Positions 24,474 through 33,534 are shown, counted from the first letter of the stretch. The stretch is DNA of 64,000 nt from Dinoroseobacter sp049800835 (GCF_049800835.1 NZ_JBNAFU010000001.1:1302001-1366000), one strand, 5' to 3'. The notes: a model not told the origin generated them from the letters alone. Numbers and translations are program-made.

Positions 24474-25139
24474 TCAGAGCGGGCGGGGCGCGGCTTGCGC
24501 GAGATGGATGAAGATCGCAACGAAGAACACGAGGCTCGCGACCATCACGAACGCGTGCCAGATGGTGTTGTGATATCGCATCCGGCATGCCAGCAGAAAC
24601 GGGACGCCCGCTGAATAGAGGACACCGCCAAGCACCATAAGGACAACAACCGGCGTGGAAAGATCGGCGATAAGGTCACGTCCGCCGAACACGACGGCCC
24701 AGCCCATGCCCAGACACAACACGACCCCAGGCAGGATGGAGTCGTGCTTTTTCAGAAGCATGATGCCGATGCCAAGGGCGGCGCCTGCCCAGATCGTCGC
24801 CAACATCGACAACCCGGATCCCGATAGCAGTGCAAAGGGCGTGTAGGTTGCTGCGATCTTGACGTAGATCGCCCCATGATCGAGCGCGCGCAGTGTCGGC
24901 GTCCAGTCAGGCACCCGCAGGTGATTGTAGAGAAACGAACAGGAGATCATCGCAATCAGGCTGCTGCCATAGAGCGCGATCCCGGCCTGTGCTGCGTCTC
25001 CTGCGCCCCAGACCGCGGCCATCGTCATGAGTACGGGAACCGCAGCAAGGGCAGCCACGAGGGCAACGAGGTGGACCAAGGCATCGCTGCGCCGTTCACC
25101 AACCGAGCACAACAAACAAACACGAGGGGCACACGCCAT
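24474..25139 (-). CDS. Hemolysin III/PAQR-like membrane protein
   Basis: 221 residues with about seven hydrophobic helices. PAQR/HlyIII features: SVGERRSDALVHLVALV at the start, SCSFLYNHL with a membrane-interface Ser/His context, LDHGAIYVKIAATYTPF with the conserved DH and TYTP motifs, and IWHAFVMVASLVFFVAIF at the end. These residues form the metal-binding hydrolase-like site of the family. The start is placed at MACAPRVCLLCSVGERR because the family begins just before the ERxSD motif; the upstream extension looks non-coding. Actual hemolytic activity is unproven for most members. Confidence 0.8.
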   Translation of the reverse strand: MACAPRVCLLCSVGERRSDALVHLVALVAALAAVPVLMTMAAVWGAGDAAQAGIALYGSSLIAMISCSFLYNHLRVPDWTPTLRALDHGAIYVKIAATYTPFALLSGSGLSMLATIWAGAALGIGIMLLKKHDSILPGVVLCLGMGWAVVFGGRDLIADLSTPVVVLMVLGGVLYSAGVPFLLACRMRYHNTIWHAFVMVASLVFFVAIFIHLAQAAPRPL

Positions 25140-25210
25140 ACTCAACCGTACGGGCGGGCGCAACGCGGGCAAACTCAGGGAAGTGACGCAGCGCTGATCT
25201 GCCGCGCGTA

Positions 25211-25399
25211 TCAGCTGTCCGCGACTTTGTCCTCGTGGCCCTTCAGAATGAACCGTTTGTCGCAATAGCCGCATTCAACGTAGCCGATCTCAGGCGCAAT
25301 GCTGAGCCAGACACGCGGATGCCCAAGCGCCCCCTCTCCGCCATCGCAAGCGACGCGTTTGGTCTCGACAATCTCGGTTTCGGGAACGGGGATGCTCAT
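25211..25399 (-). CDS. Zinc-finger (zf-CHCC) protein, NDUFS6-like
   Basis: 62 residues. The pattern C-x6-HPRVWLSI-x-C-x2-C (Cys18, His27, Cys43, Cys46) matches the zf-CHCC domain shared with the complex I accessory subunit NDUFS6. Alphaproteobacteria carry this small protein as the ancestral form, thought to bind zinc and help complex I assembly. The tail YCDKRFILK is typical. It stands alone here, without other nuo genes nearby. Confidence 0.85.
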   Translation of the reverse strand: MSIPVPETEIVETKRVACDGGEGALGHPRVWLSIAPEIGYVECGYCDKRFILKGHEDKVADS

Positions 25400-25499
25400 C
25401 GGTGGCGCCTATCTGCTTGCCGCGGGGTCGCCCCCGCCATAGATCGGGGGCAACCTGACAAAAACGGGCCGCCCCGGCAAGGGCTTGTGGAAGGACGCC

Positions 25500-26441
25500 A
25501 TGTCACAGGACGCAATACGGATCGAAGGGTTGCGCAAGACCTATCGGGGAAGCGGCACTCAACCCCCGAAAGAGGCCCTCAAGGGTATTGACCTGAAAAT
25601 CCGGGCCGGGTCGATCTTTGGGTTGCTGGGCCCCAACGGCGCCGGAAAATCAACCCTGATCAACATCCTCGCTGGCCTCGTGACGAAATCCTCCGGGCGG
25701 GTCGAAATCTGGGGCTTTGATCAGGATGTGAACCCGCGCCAGAGCCGCGCCGCCATCGGCGTGATGCCCCAGGAATTGAACCTCGACCCGTTTTTCACCC
25801 CGCGCGGCGCGCTCGACGTGCAGGCGGGACTGTACGGCGTACCAAGGTCGGAGCGACGCACGGATGACATCCTCGAACTGATCGGGCTGACCGACAAGGC
25901 CGATGCCTATGCACGGTCGCTGTCAGGGGGGATGCGACGACGGCTTTTGCTGGGCAAGGCCCTCGTTCACTCCCCACATGTGCTGGTGCTGGACGAGCCG
26001 ACCGCCGGCGTGGACATCGAGTTGAGGCAAATGCTGTGGCGGAATGTGCGCAAGCTCAATGAACAGGGCATGACGATCATTCTGACCACGCATTACCTCG
26101 AAGAGGCGGAGGAGATGTGCGATGAGATCGCGATCATAAATCACGGAGACAAGATCGCGCAGGACGCGACCTCGCACCTGCTGTCCCGGCTCGATGCCAA
26201 AACGCTTGTCATAACCCCGGAGGAACACACCGCGGTTGCCGTACCGGCGATCGCGGGGGTGGAGATGAAACAACGGGCGGACGGGGCGCTTCTGTTTTCC
26301 TACCGGCGCGGACAGGTTTCCGTGAACACGATCCTTGATGCCGTACGCGATGCGGGCATTCGGATACGCGAACTGGCGAGCGAAGAGCCCGATCTGGAGG
26401 ACGTATTCGTTGCCCTCACGTCCGGCGCCCATGCGCTCTGA
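25500..26441 (+). CDS. ABC transporter ATP-binding protein (ABC-2 type), orphan
   Basis: 313 residues. Walker A is GLLGPNGAGKSTLIN, the Q-loop lies near VMPQELNLDP, the signature is SLSGGMRRRLLLGKAL, Walker B is VLVLDEPTAGVDIE, and the switch His is in TTHYLEEAEEMCDEI. The C-terminal tail (about 225-313) is of the DrrA/CcmA-like type found with ABC-2 exporters. The start at 25500 has GGAAGGA upstream. No ABC-2 permease lies beside it; the next gene is convergent after a strong terminator. It must therefore pair with a permease elsewhere or have lost its partner. Confidence 0.85.
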   Translation: MSQDAIRIEGLRKTYRGSGTQPPKEALKGIDLKIRAGSIFGLLGPNGAGKSTLINILAGLVTKSSGRVEIWGFDQDVNPRQSRAAIGVMPQELNLDPFFTPRGALDVQAGLYGVPRSERRTDDILELIGLTDKADAYARSLSGGMRRRLLLGKALVHSPHVLVLDEPTAGVDIELRQMLWRNVRKLNEQGMTIILTTHYLEEAEEMCDEIAIINHGDKIAQDATSHLLSRLDAKTLVITPEEHTAVAVPAIAGVEMKQRADGALLFSYRRGQVSVNTILDAVRDAGIRIRELASEEPDLEDVFVALTSGAHAL

Positions 26442-26473
26442 CGCTGCGCCGTTCGGCACCCGTCCGCGGCAGC

Positions 26474-26517
26474 GCGCGGGGCTGAGCGACTGCCGCAGGC
26501 GGTCCGAAGCCCCGCGC
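26474..26517. terminator. Bidirectional terminator hairpin
   Basis: A perfect 10-bp stem, GCGCGGGGCT (26474-26483) with AGCCCCGCGC (26508-26517), encloses a 24-nt loop. It sits in the 81-nt gap between the convergent ABC ATPase and HIT genes. There is no long T-run, so it may rely on Rho or stem stability. Confidence 0.6.
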
Positions 26518-26522
26518 CGCCC

Positions 26523-26894
26523 CTAGCCGGCAGGTTGCAGCATCCTTCCAAGTGGGCGGCCGGCCAGAATGTGAACATGCAGGTGCGGCACTTCCTGAAT
26601 AGCGGCTTCGCCCGCGTTCGAGATCAGCCTGAAGCCCCCATCGGCCACGTCCATCATCTCGCAGACCTGCGCGATGGTCCGTGTGTAGTCGAGGATCTCG
26701 GCGTCCGAGGCCTCGGCGGCGAAATGATCATAGGTGACATACGGTCCCTTGGGGATGACCAGAACATGCGTCGGCGCTTGTGGATAGAGGTCGTGAAACG
26801 CCAGCGAATGATCCGTCTCCAGCACGGTTTTGTTCGGTATCTCGCCGCGCAGTATCTTGGCGAATACATTCTCGGGATCGTAGGAATAGGGCAT
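26523..26894 (-). CDS. HIT-family nucleotide hydrolase
   Basis: 123 residues. The histidine triad is HLHVHIL near the C-terminus, followed by AGRPLGRM. The N-terminal YDPENVFAKILRGEIPNKTVLE is typical of bacterial HinT-like proteins that cleave AMP-conjugates such as AMP-lysine. The start at MPYSYDP is chosen by family length; the open frame upstream belongs to the glycosyltransferase region. It lies 7 nt after the stop of the glycosyltransferase on the same strand, so it is probably co-transcribed. Confidence 0.9.
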   Translation of the reverse strand: MPYSYDPENVFAKILRGEIPNKTVLETDHSLAFHDLYPQAPTHVLVIPKGPYVTYDHFAAEASDAEILDYTRTIAQVCEMMDVADGGFRLISNAGEAAIQEVPHLHVHILAGRPLGRMLQPAG

Positions 26895-26901
26895 CGGGTC
26901 C

Positions 26902-28476
26902 TCAGTCAGAAAACAGGGTATTGGTATCAGCAATAGTGGCAAGGCGCGCTTCAGGCACGCCAAAAAACGCCGCCAGCGCGCGCGTGTTTTCCTCCGGTCC
27001 TGCCGTCTCTGAGACCCGAAACGCAGAACCCGGCACAGCTGTCGCAAGGCGCTCGTGCTCCGTAGACAGTTCGCTGCGCAGCGCGGGCAGCAATCTGAAA
27101 ATCGTCTCAGGCTTCGTCTGATCGCTGATCAGGCCCAAGCGACGCGCGTGGCCCGTCAGATAGGCATCACTATAGAGGCACTCCATCTCGAGAAGCCGCA
27201 CCCGCATCGCTGACGCGGCAAGGTCATCCACCATCGAACTGGCTGACAGATCAAGGCACAGCACCATGCGGTCTGTCTGAAGCGCCGAAAACAACAGACC
27301 TGTCAGGGCACGTCGATGGCGGTTGCGTTTCTTCAGCTGCGTCTCCAATCCACCCAGGTCGGGCAGGTCGCAGCTTTCCTCGTGGAAGACAAAAGCCACC
27401 CCGGGTATGCCAAGCGTTTCCCGGGCCCGTCCGAGCAGACGCTTTGCCAGATGCCATTTCTTGGTGGAAATCAAGAGCAATTCCCGGGCGCGATCAGGCT
27501 TGCTCTCCTGCCAGAACCGCGGCGCATACCGGCGTCCTTCGCGTCCGCGCCCGGTCAGAAACCGGTGTAGGCGTACGGCTTCATCCGAGACGACGAATGC
27601 CGCCTCTGTGTCCTCCCAGACAGCATTCAGCCTTGCCCGCAAGTCGTGTGCTTGTGTTGAGATCTTGCGTGCAAAGAACGCGTCTTGCTGGATAAGAAAA
27701 TCGTAGTGATCGTTGTAGAAGGTCACCGGCATCCCATAGTCGGTGAACATCAGGCAGGTCGGCGCGCGCCCCGACAACTCCGAGGACGGAACAAGGTGGC
27801 GCACGATCGTCTGGAAGAACGTCTCGTCCGGGATCCAAGTCGTCGAAAAAAACTTGGGGATGTCCGGCCGGCTGGCCAGAAACGCAAGAACCTTCTCGAT
27901 AGTCTCGCGCCGCAGGCACCACCACTGCGACCCGATCATGATCCGCAGGCCTTCGGGCGTCTCGCGTGACAGCTTGAGGCGCCGCTGTGCTTCGAGGCTG
28001 GCGTAGAACAACTTCTTTTGACGGCGTTCGTTGAACACATGGCGAAAACGCAGCCGGTCTTCTTTCATTCCGGTGCGGATCCAACCGGAGGTAAAGAAAT
28101 CCACAGCCTCGATATAATCCCGGTCGGCCGGATCCAAGCGCATCTTTACGAAGGCCGCCGATTTTATCGGCTGGCAATCGCCGGAGATCAGGTAGAAATG
28201 GGTCGCATCGCCGAATGTTGCCAGAGCTGTTTGCAGCGTCTCGAGCGTTGCCTTTACGAGGGACCACTCCCCCCATCCACACTTGATACGACGCGGCGCA
28301 AAACAGACGTTCGGATGGCCAGCCAACCTGTCTTGCAGGCGCACGAAGTCCGAGTTCGCTCCACGCCCGTCGAAATGGATCGCCACACAATCGCCTTGAG
28401 AAACGAGGCGCAACGCCTGGTCAACAATCCGTTCAGGATCCTTGTGGCATAACAGAATGAAGGCAACTTTTGCCAC
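26902..28476 (-). CDS. Core-2/I-branching-type (GT14-like) glycosyltransferase
   Basis: 524 residues. The N-terminal domain (about 1-270) begins VAKVAFILLCHKDPERIVDQA, has AIHFDGRGANSDF and CGWGEWSLVKATLETLQTAL, and continues with FYLISGDCQPIKSAA. This is the pattern of the beta-1,6-N-acetylglucosaminyltransferase (branching) family. The C-terminal part (about 280-524) resembles the DUF5927 extension seen in Rhodobacterales homologues. The start is uncertain: GTG at 28476 best fits the family N-terminus. It is divergent from a sulfotransferase gene with 122 nt between starts, suggesting joint decoration of a surface polysaccharide. Confidence 0.8.
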   Translation of the reverse strand: MAKVAFILLCHKDPERIVDQALRLVSQGDCVAIHFDGRGANSDFVRLQDRLAGHPNVCFAPRRIKCGWGEWSLVKATLETLQTALATFGDATHFYLISGDCQPIKSAAFVKMRLDPADRDYIEAVDFFTSGWIRTGMKEDRLRFRHVFNERRQKKLFYASLEAQRRLKLSRETPEGLRIMIGSQWWCLRRETIEKVLAFLASRPDIPKFFSTTWIPDETFFQTIVRHLVPSSELSGRAPTCLMFTDYGMPVTFYNDHYDFLIQQDAFFARKISTQAHDLRARLNAVWEDTEAAFVVSDEAVRLHRFLTGRGREGRRYAPRFWQESKPDRARELLLISTKKWHLAKRLLGRARETLGIPGVAFVFHEESCDLPDLGGLETQLKKRNRHRRALTGLLFSALQTDRMVLCLDLSASSMVDDLAASAMRVRLLEMECLYSDAYLTGHARRLGLISDQTKPETIFRLLPALRSELSTEHERLATAVPGSAFRVSETAGPEENTRALAAFFGVPEARLATIADTNTLFSD

Positions 28477-28598
28477 GCAGAGGTCCAGTTCCTGCCGTTT
28501 CTGGCGTGTAGAGGTCAGGTGTATACAGATGCAAAGAATTTGATAAATCAATGCATCTTTGGTTAATCAGGCGCGTAGCATGACGGAGAAGAGCAGGT

Positions 28599-29414
28599 AT
28601 GGGGTTTCCGGGCACATGGATGACGACAAGCGGCAGCATGATCTACCGCGTGGTGCCCAAATGCGCATGCTCGACCATCGGCCAGATCATGTTCTACAGC
28701 GACAATGGCAGCTTTTTCGATGGCGATATCCATGACGCACAGCACGGCCTGCACAAATGGGGCATGGAGGAAAGCCGCCCCGCGATTGAACATGCCGTCA
28801 AAGGTGGCGAGACCTTCACCTTCACCTGTGTCCGCAACCCCTACACCCGCATCCTGTCGGCCTTTTTCGACAAGATCTGCGGCATTCAACGCAACGGAAA
28901 CAGGTATCGCGGAAATCTCGTGCCGATGCTCACCCAGCAATACGGCATCCAGGTCGATGGCGAATTCGATCAGATCGCGAGTTTTCGACGGTTTCTGCTT
29001 TTTGCGCGCGACACCATCGCATTTCGCAAACCCATGGACCCGGACATTCACTGGTCTTCGGTTGCAGGCCACGTCAGCACCCTGATCGCGGGCGGCGGAC
29101 GCTACGACCATGTCTTCTTTACCGAAAAATTCAACGAAGGGATGCAAGCGGTTCTGGATAGCTGCCCGCCGGCGCATGCGGTCGATCCTGCAAACATCCC
29201 CAGGTTCAACGAAAGCGAAGGCCACGGTCCGAAGCGTGCGCACCCTGTCGCTGACTACTTCGATGACCTGTCGATGCATCTGATGTACGAGATGTACAAA
29301 CAGGATTTCGACCTCTTCCAGTACGACTTCGAAGACCCGGGCAACAAGATGCCGAAAGGGCCGGTCGACCTCGAAGAGGTGCACTACAAGCTGGGACCGC
29401 GCGCGGCCGCCTGA
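28599..29414 (+). CDS. Sulfotransferase family 2-like protein
   Basis: 271 residues. The 5'-phosphosulfate loop is VVPKCACSTIGQIMF (about 18-32). The 3'-phosphate motif is TCVRNPYTRILSAFFDK (about 77-93). Both match carbohydrate sulfotransferases of the Sulfotransfer_2/HNK-1 class, which move sulfate from PAPS to sugars. There is no signal peptide, so it would act on cytosolic, lipid-linked or nucleotide-linked glycan precursors. Next to the divergent glycosyltransferase it suggests a sulfated or branched exopolysaccharide. The acceptor is not known. Confidence 0.85.
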   Translation: MGFPGTWMTTSGSMIYRVVPKCACSTIGQIMFYSDNGSFFDGDIHDAQHGLHKWGMEESRPAIEHAVKGGETFTFTCVRNPYTRILSAFFDKICGIQRNGNRYRGNLVPMLTQQYGIQVDGEFDQIASFRRFLLFARDTIAFRKPMDPDIHWSSVAGHVSTLIAGGGRYDHVFFTEKFNEGMQAVLDSCPPAHAVDPANIPRFNESEGHGPKRAHPVADYFDDLSMHLMYEMYKQDFDLFQYDFEDPGNKMPKGPVDLEEVHYKLGPRAAA

Positions 29415-29429
29415 CCCGGGTAAGGGCGC

Positions 29430-31229
29430 TTACTCGCCAAGGGCGATGCCCTCGCGGCGCGGATCGGCCCCCCCCTGTAGCTGTTCCCCCAGCGCGATCG
29501 CGTGCAGGCCGGACGTAAGGGCACGTATGTTGACCTCATACCCCAGATCGACAAGCGGCTCTTCGAGGGCGGCAGCCGCAGTGCCTACTTCGAGATCATA
29601 GGTGCCGAACCTGTTGACGAGATGCGGCAGCGCAACGGCCGCCTGCGGGTCCAGCCCCCAGTCAAGATGCGCGACGATTGTCTTTGCCACATACGGGATG
29701 ATCCGGCTGCCCCCCGGACTGCCGACAACAAGAACCGGCGCACCGTCCCGCAGAACAATCGTCGGCGCCATCGAAGAGCGCGGCCGTTTTCCCGGCGCTA
29801 CGCGGTTTGCAATGGGCGCGCCGTCCGCATGGGTTCTGAAGGAAAAGTCCGTCAACTCATTGTTCAGAAGAAACCCGCGCACCATCAGTCGCGACCCAAA
29901 AGCATTCTCGATCGTCGTCGTCATGGACAGAGCGTTGCCATAGGTATCCACAATCGAAACATGAGAGGTCGAGGGGAGCTCAAGGCTCTCGTCATCCGCC
30001 CAGTTCAACGCGTGGTCAAACTCCGGCGCGCCCGGAGTGACCGCCTCAAGAGCCGTGTTGCTGTCCAGCAAGGCGCTGCGGGCCTGCAGGTAGGCAGGCG
30101 CCACCAAACCCTGCGTCGGAACGGGTACGAAGTCGCTGTCGGCGATAAAGCGCCCGCGGTCGGCAAAGGCCAGGCGTGAGGCATCGCCGAACAGACGCCA
30201 CGCCTCTGGCGCATCGGGTCCGAGACCGGCAAGGTCATACGGTTCAAGCATGCCCAGGATCTGCCCGACACTCAAAGCCCCGGACGACGGCGGGCCCATG
30301 CCACACACATCCGCACCGCGGTAGGGCACGCAAACAGGCGCGCGCTCCTTCACCTCGTAGATGGCCAGATCGATCAGATCGAGAACCCCCGGATTCCCCG
30401 CCGCCGTTCGAACCGCGGAGACGATGTCATGCGCGATCTCGCCAGTATAAAAGGTCGCCGGACCGTGGGCGGCCAGGCTGCGCAACGTCTGTCCGTAAGC
30501 GGGATTCCTCAGCAGATCGCCAGCTTCGAGCGGCACACCACCGGGCAGGAAGTACGCAGCTGTGGGCCCGAAACGGGACAGCCGCTCGGCATCCCCGGCG
30601 ACAAGAGACGCCAGTCGCGGGGAAACCGTGAACCCCTCTTCCGCAAGCGCGATTGCGTCACCGAACAAAAGCGGCCAATCGGCCCGTCCCCATCTCGCGT
30701 GTGCCTCGGCCATCAAGGCCGGGGTACCCGGGGTCCCAACCGATAAACCGCCGACCACCGCGTCAAAGAATTGCAGCGGCGCGCCATCCTTGTCCTGAAA
30801 CAGCGTCGGGCGTGCCGCGAGCGGAGCCGTTTCGCGACCGTCCAGCGTCGTGACCTCCTTTGTCGCGGCATCATACCATACAAGGAACGCGCCGCCGCCC
30901 AGACCGGAGCTTTGCGGCTCGACCAGTCCCAGCACGGCCTGGACAGCGACCATCGCATCCGCCGCCGTGCCGCCCGCACGCAGCACGTCAGCGCCTGCTT
31001 CGGCGGCCAGAGGATTGGCGGCCGCAACCATCCAGTTCTCAGAAAAAACAGGATCGCCCGCCGCCTTCGAGGCCAACGCGGCATCGGCGGCCGGACTCAG
31101 CGATCCGAAGACAACCCCGGCACCGGCAGCTTCAGGGGCTTGGGCGTCAGCGACGTCCTGCGCACCGACGGGAAAGGCGGTTGCTGCGGCACAAAGCACC
31201 GCGACTACAAACCGAAATCCATGTGCCAT
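29430..31229 (-). CDS. ggt: Gamma-glutamyltransferase (periplasmic)
   Basis: 599 residues with a signal peptide (about 1-23, ending PVGAQ). The catalytic Thr is at the start of TSHVSIVDTYGNALSMTTT, where the proenzyme self-cleaves into large and small subunits. GSPGGSRIIPYVAKTI and GCGGG-type glycine loops (SGLGGGAFLVWYDAATKEV) are conserved. The enzyme hydrolyses glutathione or transfers its gamma-glutamyl group in the periplasm. The start at 31229 is chosen for the signal peptide. It ends 15 nt from the convergent sulfotransferase gene. Confidence 0.93.
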   Translation of the reverse strand: MAHGFRFVVAVLCAAATAFPVGAQDVADAQAPEAAGAGVVFGSLSPAADAALASKAAGDPVFSENWMVAAANPLAAEAGADVLRAGGTAADAMVAVQAVLGLVEPQSSGLGGGAFLVWYDAATKEVTTLDGRETAPLAARPTLFQDKDGAPLQFFDAVVGGLSVGTPGTPALMAEAHARWGRADWPLLFGDAIALAEEGFTVSPRLASLVAGDAERLSRFGPTAAYFLPGGVPLEAGDLLRNPAYGQTLRSLAAHGPATFYTGEIAHDIVSAVRTAAGNPGVLDLIDLAIYEVKERAPVCVPYRGADVCGMGPPSSGALSVGQILGMLEPYDLAGLGPDAPEAWRLFGDASRLAFADRGRFIADSDFVPVPTQGLVAPAYLQARSALLDSNTALEAVTPGAPEFDHALNWADDESLELPSTSHVSIVDTYGNALSMTTTIENAFGSRLMVRGFLLNNELTDFSFRTHADGAPIANRVAPGKRPRSSMAPTIVLRDGAPVLVVGSPGGSRIIPYVAKTIVAHLDWGLDPQAAVALPHLVNRFGTYDLEVGTAAAALEEPLVDLGYEVNIRALTSGLHAIALGEQLQGGADPRREGIALGE

Positions 31230-31394
31230 GGGGCCTCCGCTTCGTTGATACATATCACTGTATCACGCTTCGCGCGCTGCCCCACGCAGAACCGAGCGAC
31301 GTTAACCAAAAATCAGCGTTCCCGGCCTACGGTTCCTTCAACGCGGTATAAGCGAGCAGTGCATGAGGCAGGTTTCATCGGCAGGGGAAGGCGC

Positions 31395-32288
31395 TCAGGG
31401 CCACTTGGCCTCCGGTGGCAGGCTCATGAGGACGGCCGTGGCGTCATGACCCGTTTCCAACCCGAACTTCGTACCCCGGTCATAGACAAGATTGTATTCG
31501 GCATAGAGGCCGCGGTGAACGAGCTGAGCTTCCTTGTCGTCCCGTGTCCACGAAAGGTCTCGGTTGCGCTCGGTCACGGGAACGAACGCCGGCAGGAACG
31601 CACGTCCGACATCTTGTGTGAAGGCAAAGTCTGCCTCCCAGTCGCCGGTATTGTGGTCGTCATAGAAGATCCCACCAACCCCACGCGCGCGTCCGCGATG
31701 GGGCACGAAGAAATACTCATCCGCCCATTCCTTGTAGCGCGGATAGTAAGCTGCATCATGCTTGTCGCAGTACTGCTTGAGCACATCATGAAAAAACCCG
31801 GTATCCTCGGTCTTTTCAAGACAGGGATTGAGGTCGGAGCCACCGCCAAACCACCACGCATGCGGGGTCCAGAACATTCGTGTGTTCATGTGCACTGCGG
31901 GTGTATGCGGGTTTTGCATATGGGCAACCAGGCTGATGCCGGACGCCCAGAAGCGTGGATCTTCGGCCATGCCGGGAATGCCCTTGCGCGCCGCCATGGC
32001 AGCCTGCGCCCGGTCGCCAAGTTCCCCGTACACGGTCGAGATGTTGACGCCGACCTTCTCAAAAACGCGCCCGCCGCGCATGACACTCATCAATCCGCCG
32101 CCGGCATCCCCGCCATCGGGCGCATCGCGGCGCGTTTGCGTGACCTCGAACCGACCCGCCGGACGCTCCGCAAAAGGACCCGTGGATTGCGCATCCTCAA
32201 GCGCCTCGAAAGACGCGACAATGTCATCACGCAACTGTCGAAACCAGGCGGAGGCACGGGCCTTCTTGTCGGAAAATTCGTCGGTCAT
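31395..32288 (-). CDS. hemF: Oxygen-dependent coproporphyrinogen III oxidase
   Basis: 297 residues, the usual HemF length. Conserved blocks are GGGLMSVMRGGRVFEKVGVN, NPHTPAVHMNTRMF, WWFGGGSDLNP, KYPRYKEWADEYFF-like segment YYPRYKEWADEYFF, GVGGIFYDDH, and RYVEFNLVYDRGTKFGL-type tail AEYNLVYDRGTKFGLETG. It oxidatively decarboxylates coproporphyrinogen III to protoporphyrinogen IX using O2 in the cytoplasm. The oxygen-independent counterpart hemN lies 16 kb away in this window beside fnrL, so the cell can switch by oxygen level. The start is placed at MTDEFSDKK. Confidence 0.95.
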   Translation of the reverse strand: MTDEFSDKKARASAWFRQLRDDIVASFEALEDAQSTGPFAERPAGRFEVTQTRRDAPDGGDAGGGLMSVMRGGRVFEKVGVNISTVYGELGDRAQAAMAARKGIPGMAEDPRFWASGISLVAHMQNPHTPAVHMNTRMFWTPHAWWFGGGSDLNPCLEKTEDTGFFHDVLKQYCDKHDAAYYPRYKEWADEYFFVPHRGRARGVGGIFYDDHNTGDWEADFAFTQDVGRAFLPAFVPVTERNRDLSWTRDDKEAQLVHRGLYAEYNLVYDRGTKFGLETGHDATAVLMSLPPEAKWP

Positions 32289-32341
32289 CTTCGTCTCCTT
32301 CACTTGCGCCCAGAGCTAGCATCTTCCATCGGGGGTGTCAG

Positions 32342-32725
32342 GTGAAAATGACACATCGGATTGCCCTGACCGCGCTCCTCGGACTGGTTGCATGCTCGGA
32401 GCCGGAAGATGTTTGCTTTGAACAATCCACACGCGAATACGTCGCGGCGAAACAGCTGATTGCCGAGGCGCGGTCAGCGGCGGAAACGGGATTTACCGTC
32501 ACCCCCGAACGGGTCGATTTTCTGGACGTCTCGGAATGCGGCCCGACCCTCGAAGATCGCGAGATTTGCACCACACAGTCGTCGAAGACACTGCCGGGTT
32601 TTGCACTCGCCGACACAGAAACAGCAGCGAAACTCGCTGAAACCCTGACGGAACAGCTTCCGGAACTGGAGGCGCGCGCGCGGCGCGCGTATCAGGTTTG
32701 CCTGCTCAATGGGCCGGTAGGGTGA
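32342..32725 (+). CDS. Putative small lipoprotein
   Basis: 127 residues from the GTG, or 125 from the ATG at 32348. The sequence MTHRIALTALLGLVACSEP ends in a lipobox (LVAC), so the mature protein should be lipidated at Cys. Four further cysteines (CFEQ, ECGP, ICTT, VCLL) are spaced for disulfides. I recognise no domain. The 3' end overlaps the convergent SDR gene by 20 nt. Divergent from hemF with 53 nt between starts. Confidence 0.65.
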   Translation: MKMTHRIALTALLGLVACSEPEDVCFEQSTREYVAAKQLIAEARSAAETGFTVTPERVDFLDVSECGPTLEDREICTTQSSKTLPGFALADTETAAKLAETLTEQLPELEARARRAYQVCLLNGPVG

Positions 32726-33515
32726 CCGGGTCGAGCAACGTACGCCCGCCATCGATCGTGATGATCTGCCCTGTCACGAAGCCGGCCCCAGGGGAGGCAA
32801 GGTATTGAACAGCGTCCGCGACTTCGGTGGATTTTGCGATCCGGGACATCGGCGTGCAGTCGAGGATCTGGCCCCGCAACTCACGGTTGTCTTTCAAAAC
32901 GTCCTTCAGACTCGCGCTCATCACGCTGCCAAACGCCACCGAGTTGACCCTTATGCGATGCGGCGCCAAGGCGACCGCCATTGATCGCGTGAGCTGATCG
33001 AGTGCGGCAGAGGCGATAGAGTAGCCCAACAGCTTGGGATGGGTTTGCCGTGGTGCGATCGACGAGAGATTGACGATCGAACCGGTTTCCTCCTCGTCGT
33101 TGCCCTCGGTCTCTGCTTGCTTGATCATCCGTTTGGCAACCAGTTGCGTCATGCGCAAGGACGTCAGCATGTTTTGCTGCATCATCGCTTCGACCTGATC
33201 CGCATCCGGCTCAAGCGGGTCTGACACTTCGATCTGGCGGCTGGCGTTGACCAGGATATCAACGCGATCGAACGCGTCGATCGTTGCGGACAGCAGATTT
33301 GCCTGCGTCAGGCGTTCACGCAAATCGCCGGCGAAGTAGCGGGCTGTGCCTGCATCTTCTTCGGCTTTGCCGACCTCGCTCTTGAGGTGCTCTTCATCGC
33401 GGTCGGCATACATGACGTTCGCGCCGTGATCCACGAACTGCTTGGCGATCGCAAGGCCGACGCCGTTTGCGGCACCAGTTACAATCGCCGTTTTTCCGGT
33501 GATCGAAAAGGACAT
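32706..33515 (-). CDS. SDR-family oxidoreductase lacking the catalytic lysine
   Basis: 269 residues with a Rossmann fold. Cofactor motif TGAANGVGLA (13-22) and NAS in DILVNAS are present, and the active-site Ser is in NLSSIAPR. The YxxxK motif reads YSIAS: the Tyr is kept but the Lys that lowers its pKa is Ser. The segment LDQLTRSMAVALAPHRIRVN that follows is normal. This may be a binding protein or use a substitute base. The C-terminal GFVTGQIITIDGGRTL is typical. It follows the methyltransferase by 19 nt and so belongs to a clpS-methyltransferase-SDR unit. Confidence 0.8.
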   Translation of the reverse strand: MSFSITGKTAIVTGAANGVGLAIAKQFVDHGANVMYADRDEEHLKSEVGKAEEDAGTARYFAGDLRERLTQANLLSATIDAFDRVDILVNASRQIEVSDPLEPDADQVEAMMQQNMLTSLRMTQLVAKRMIKQAETEGNDEEETGSIVNLSSIAPRQTHPKLLGYSIASAALDQLTRSMAVALAPHRIRVNSVAFGSVMSASLKDVLKDNRELRGQILDCTPMSRIAKSTEVADAVQYLASPGAGFVTGQIITIDGGRTLLDPVTLPAH

Positions 33516-33534
33516 CGTCGTACTCCTTTAAGCG

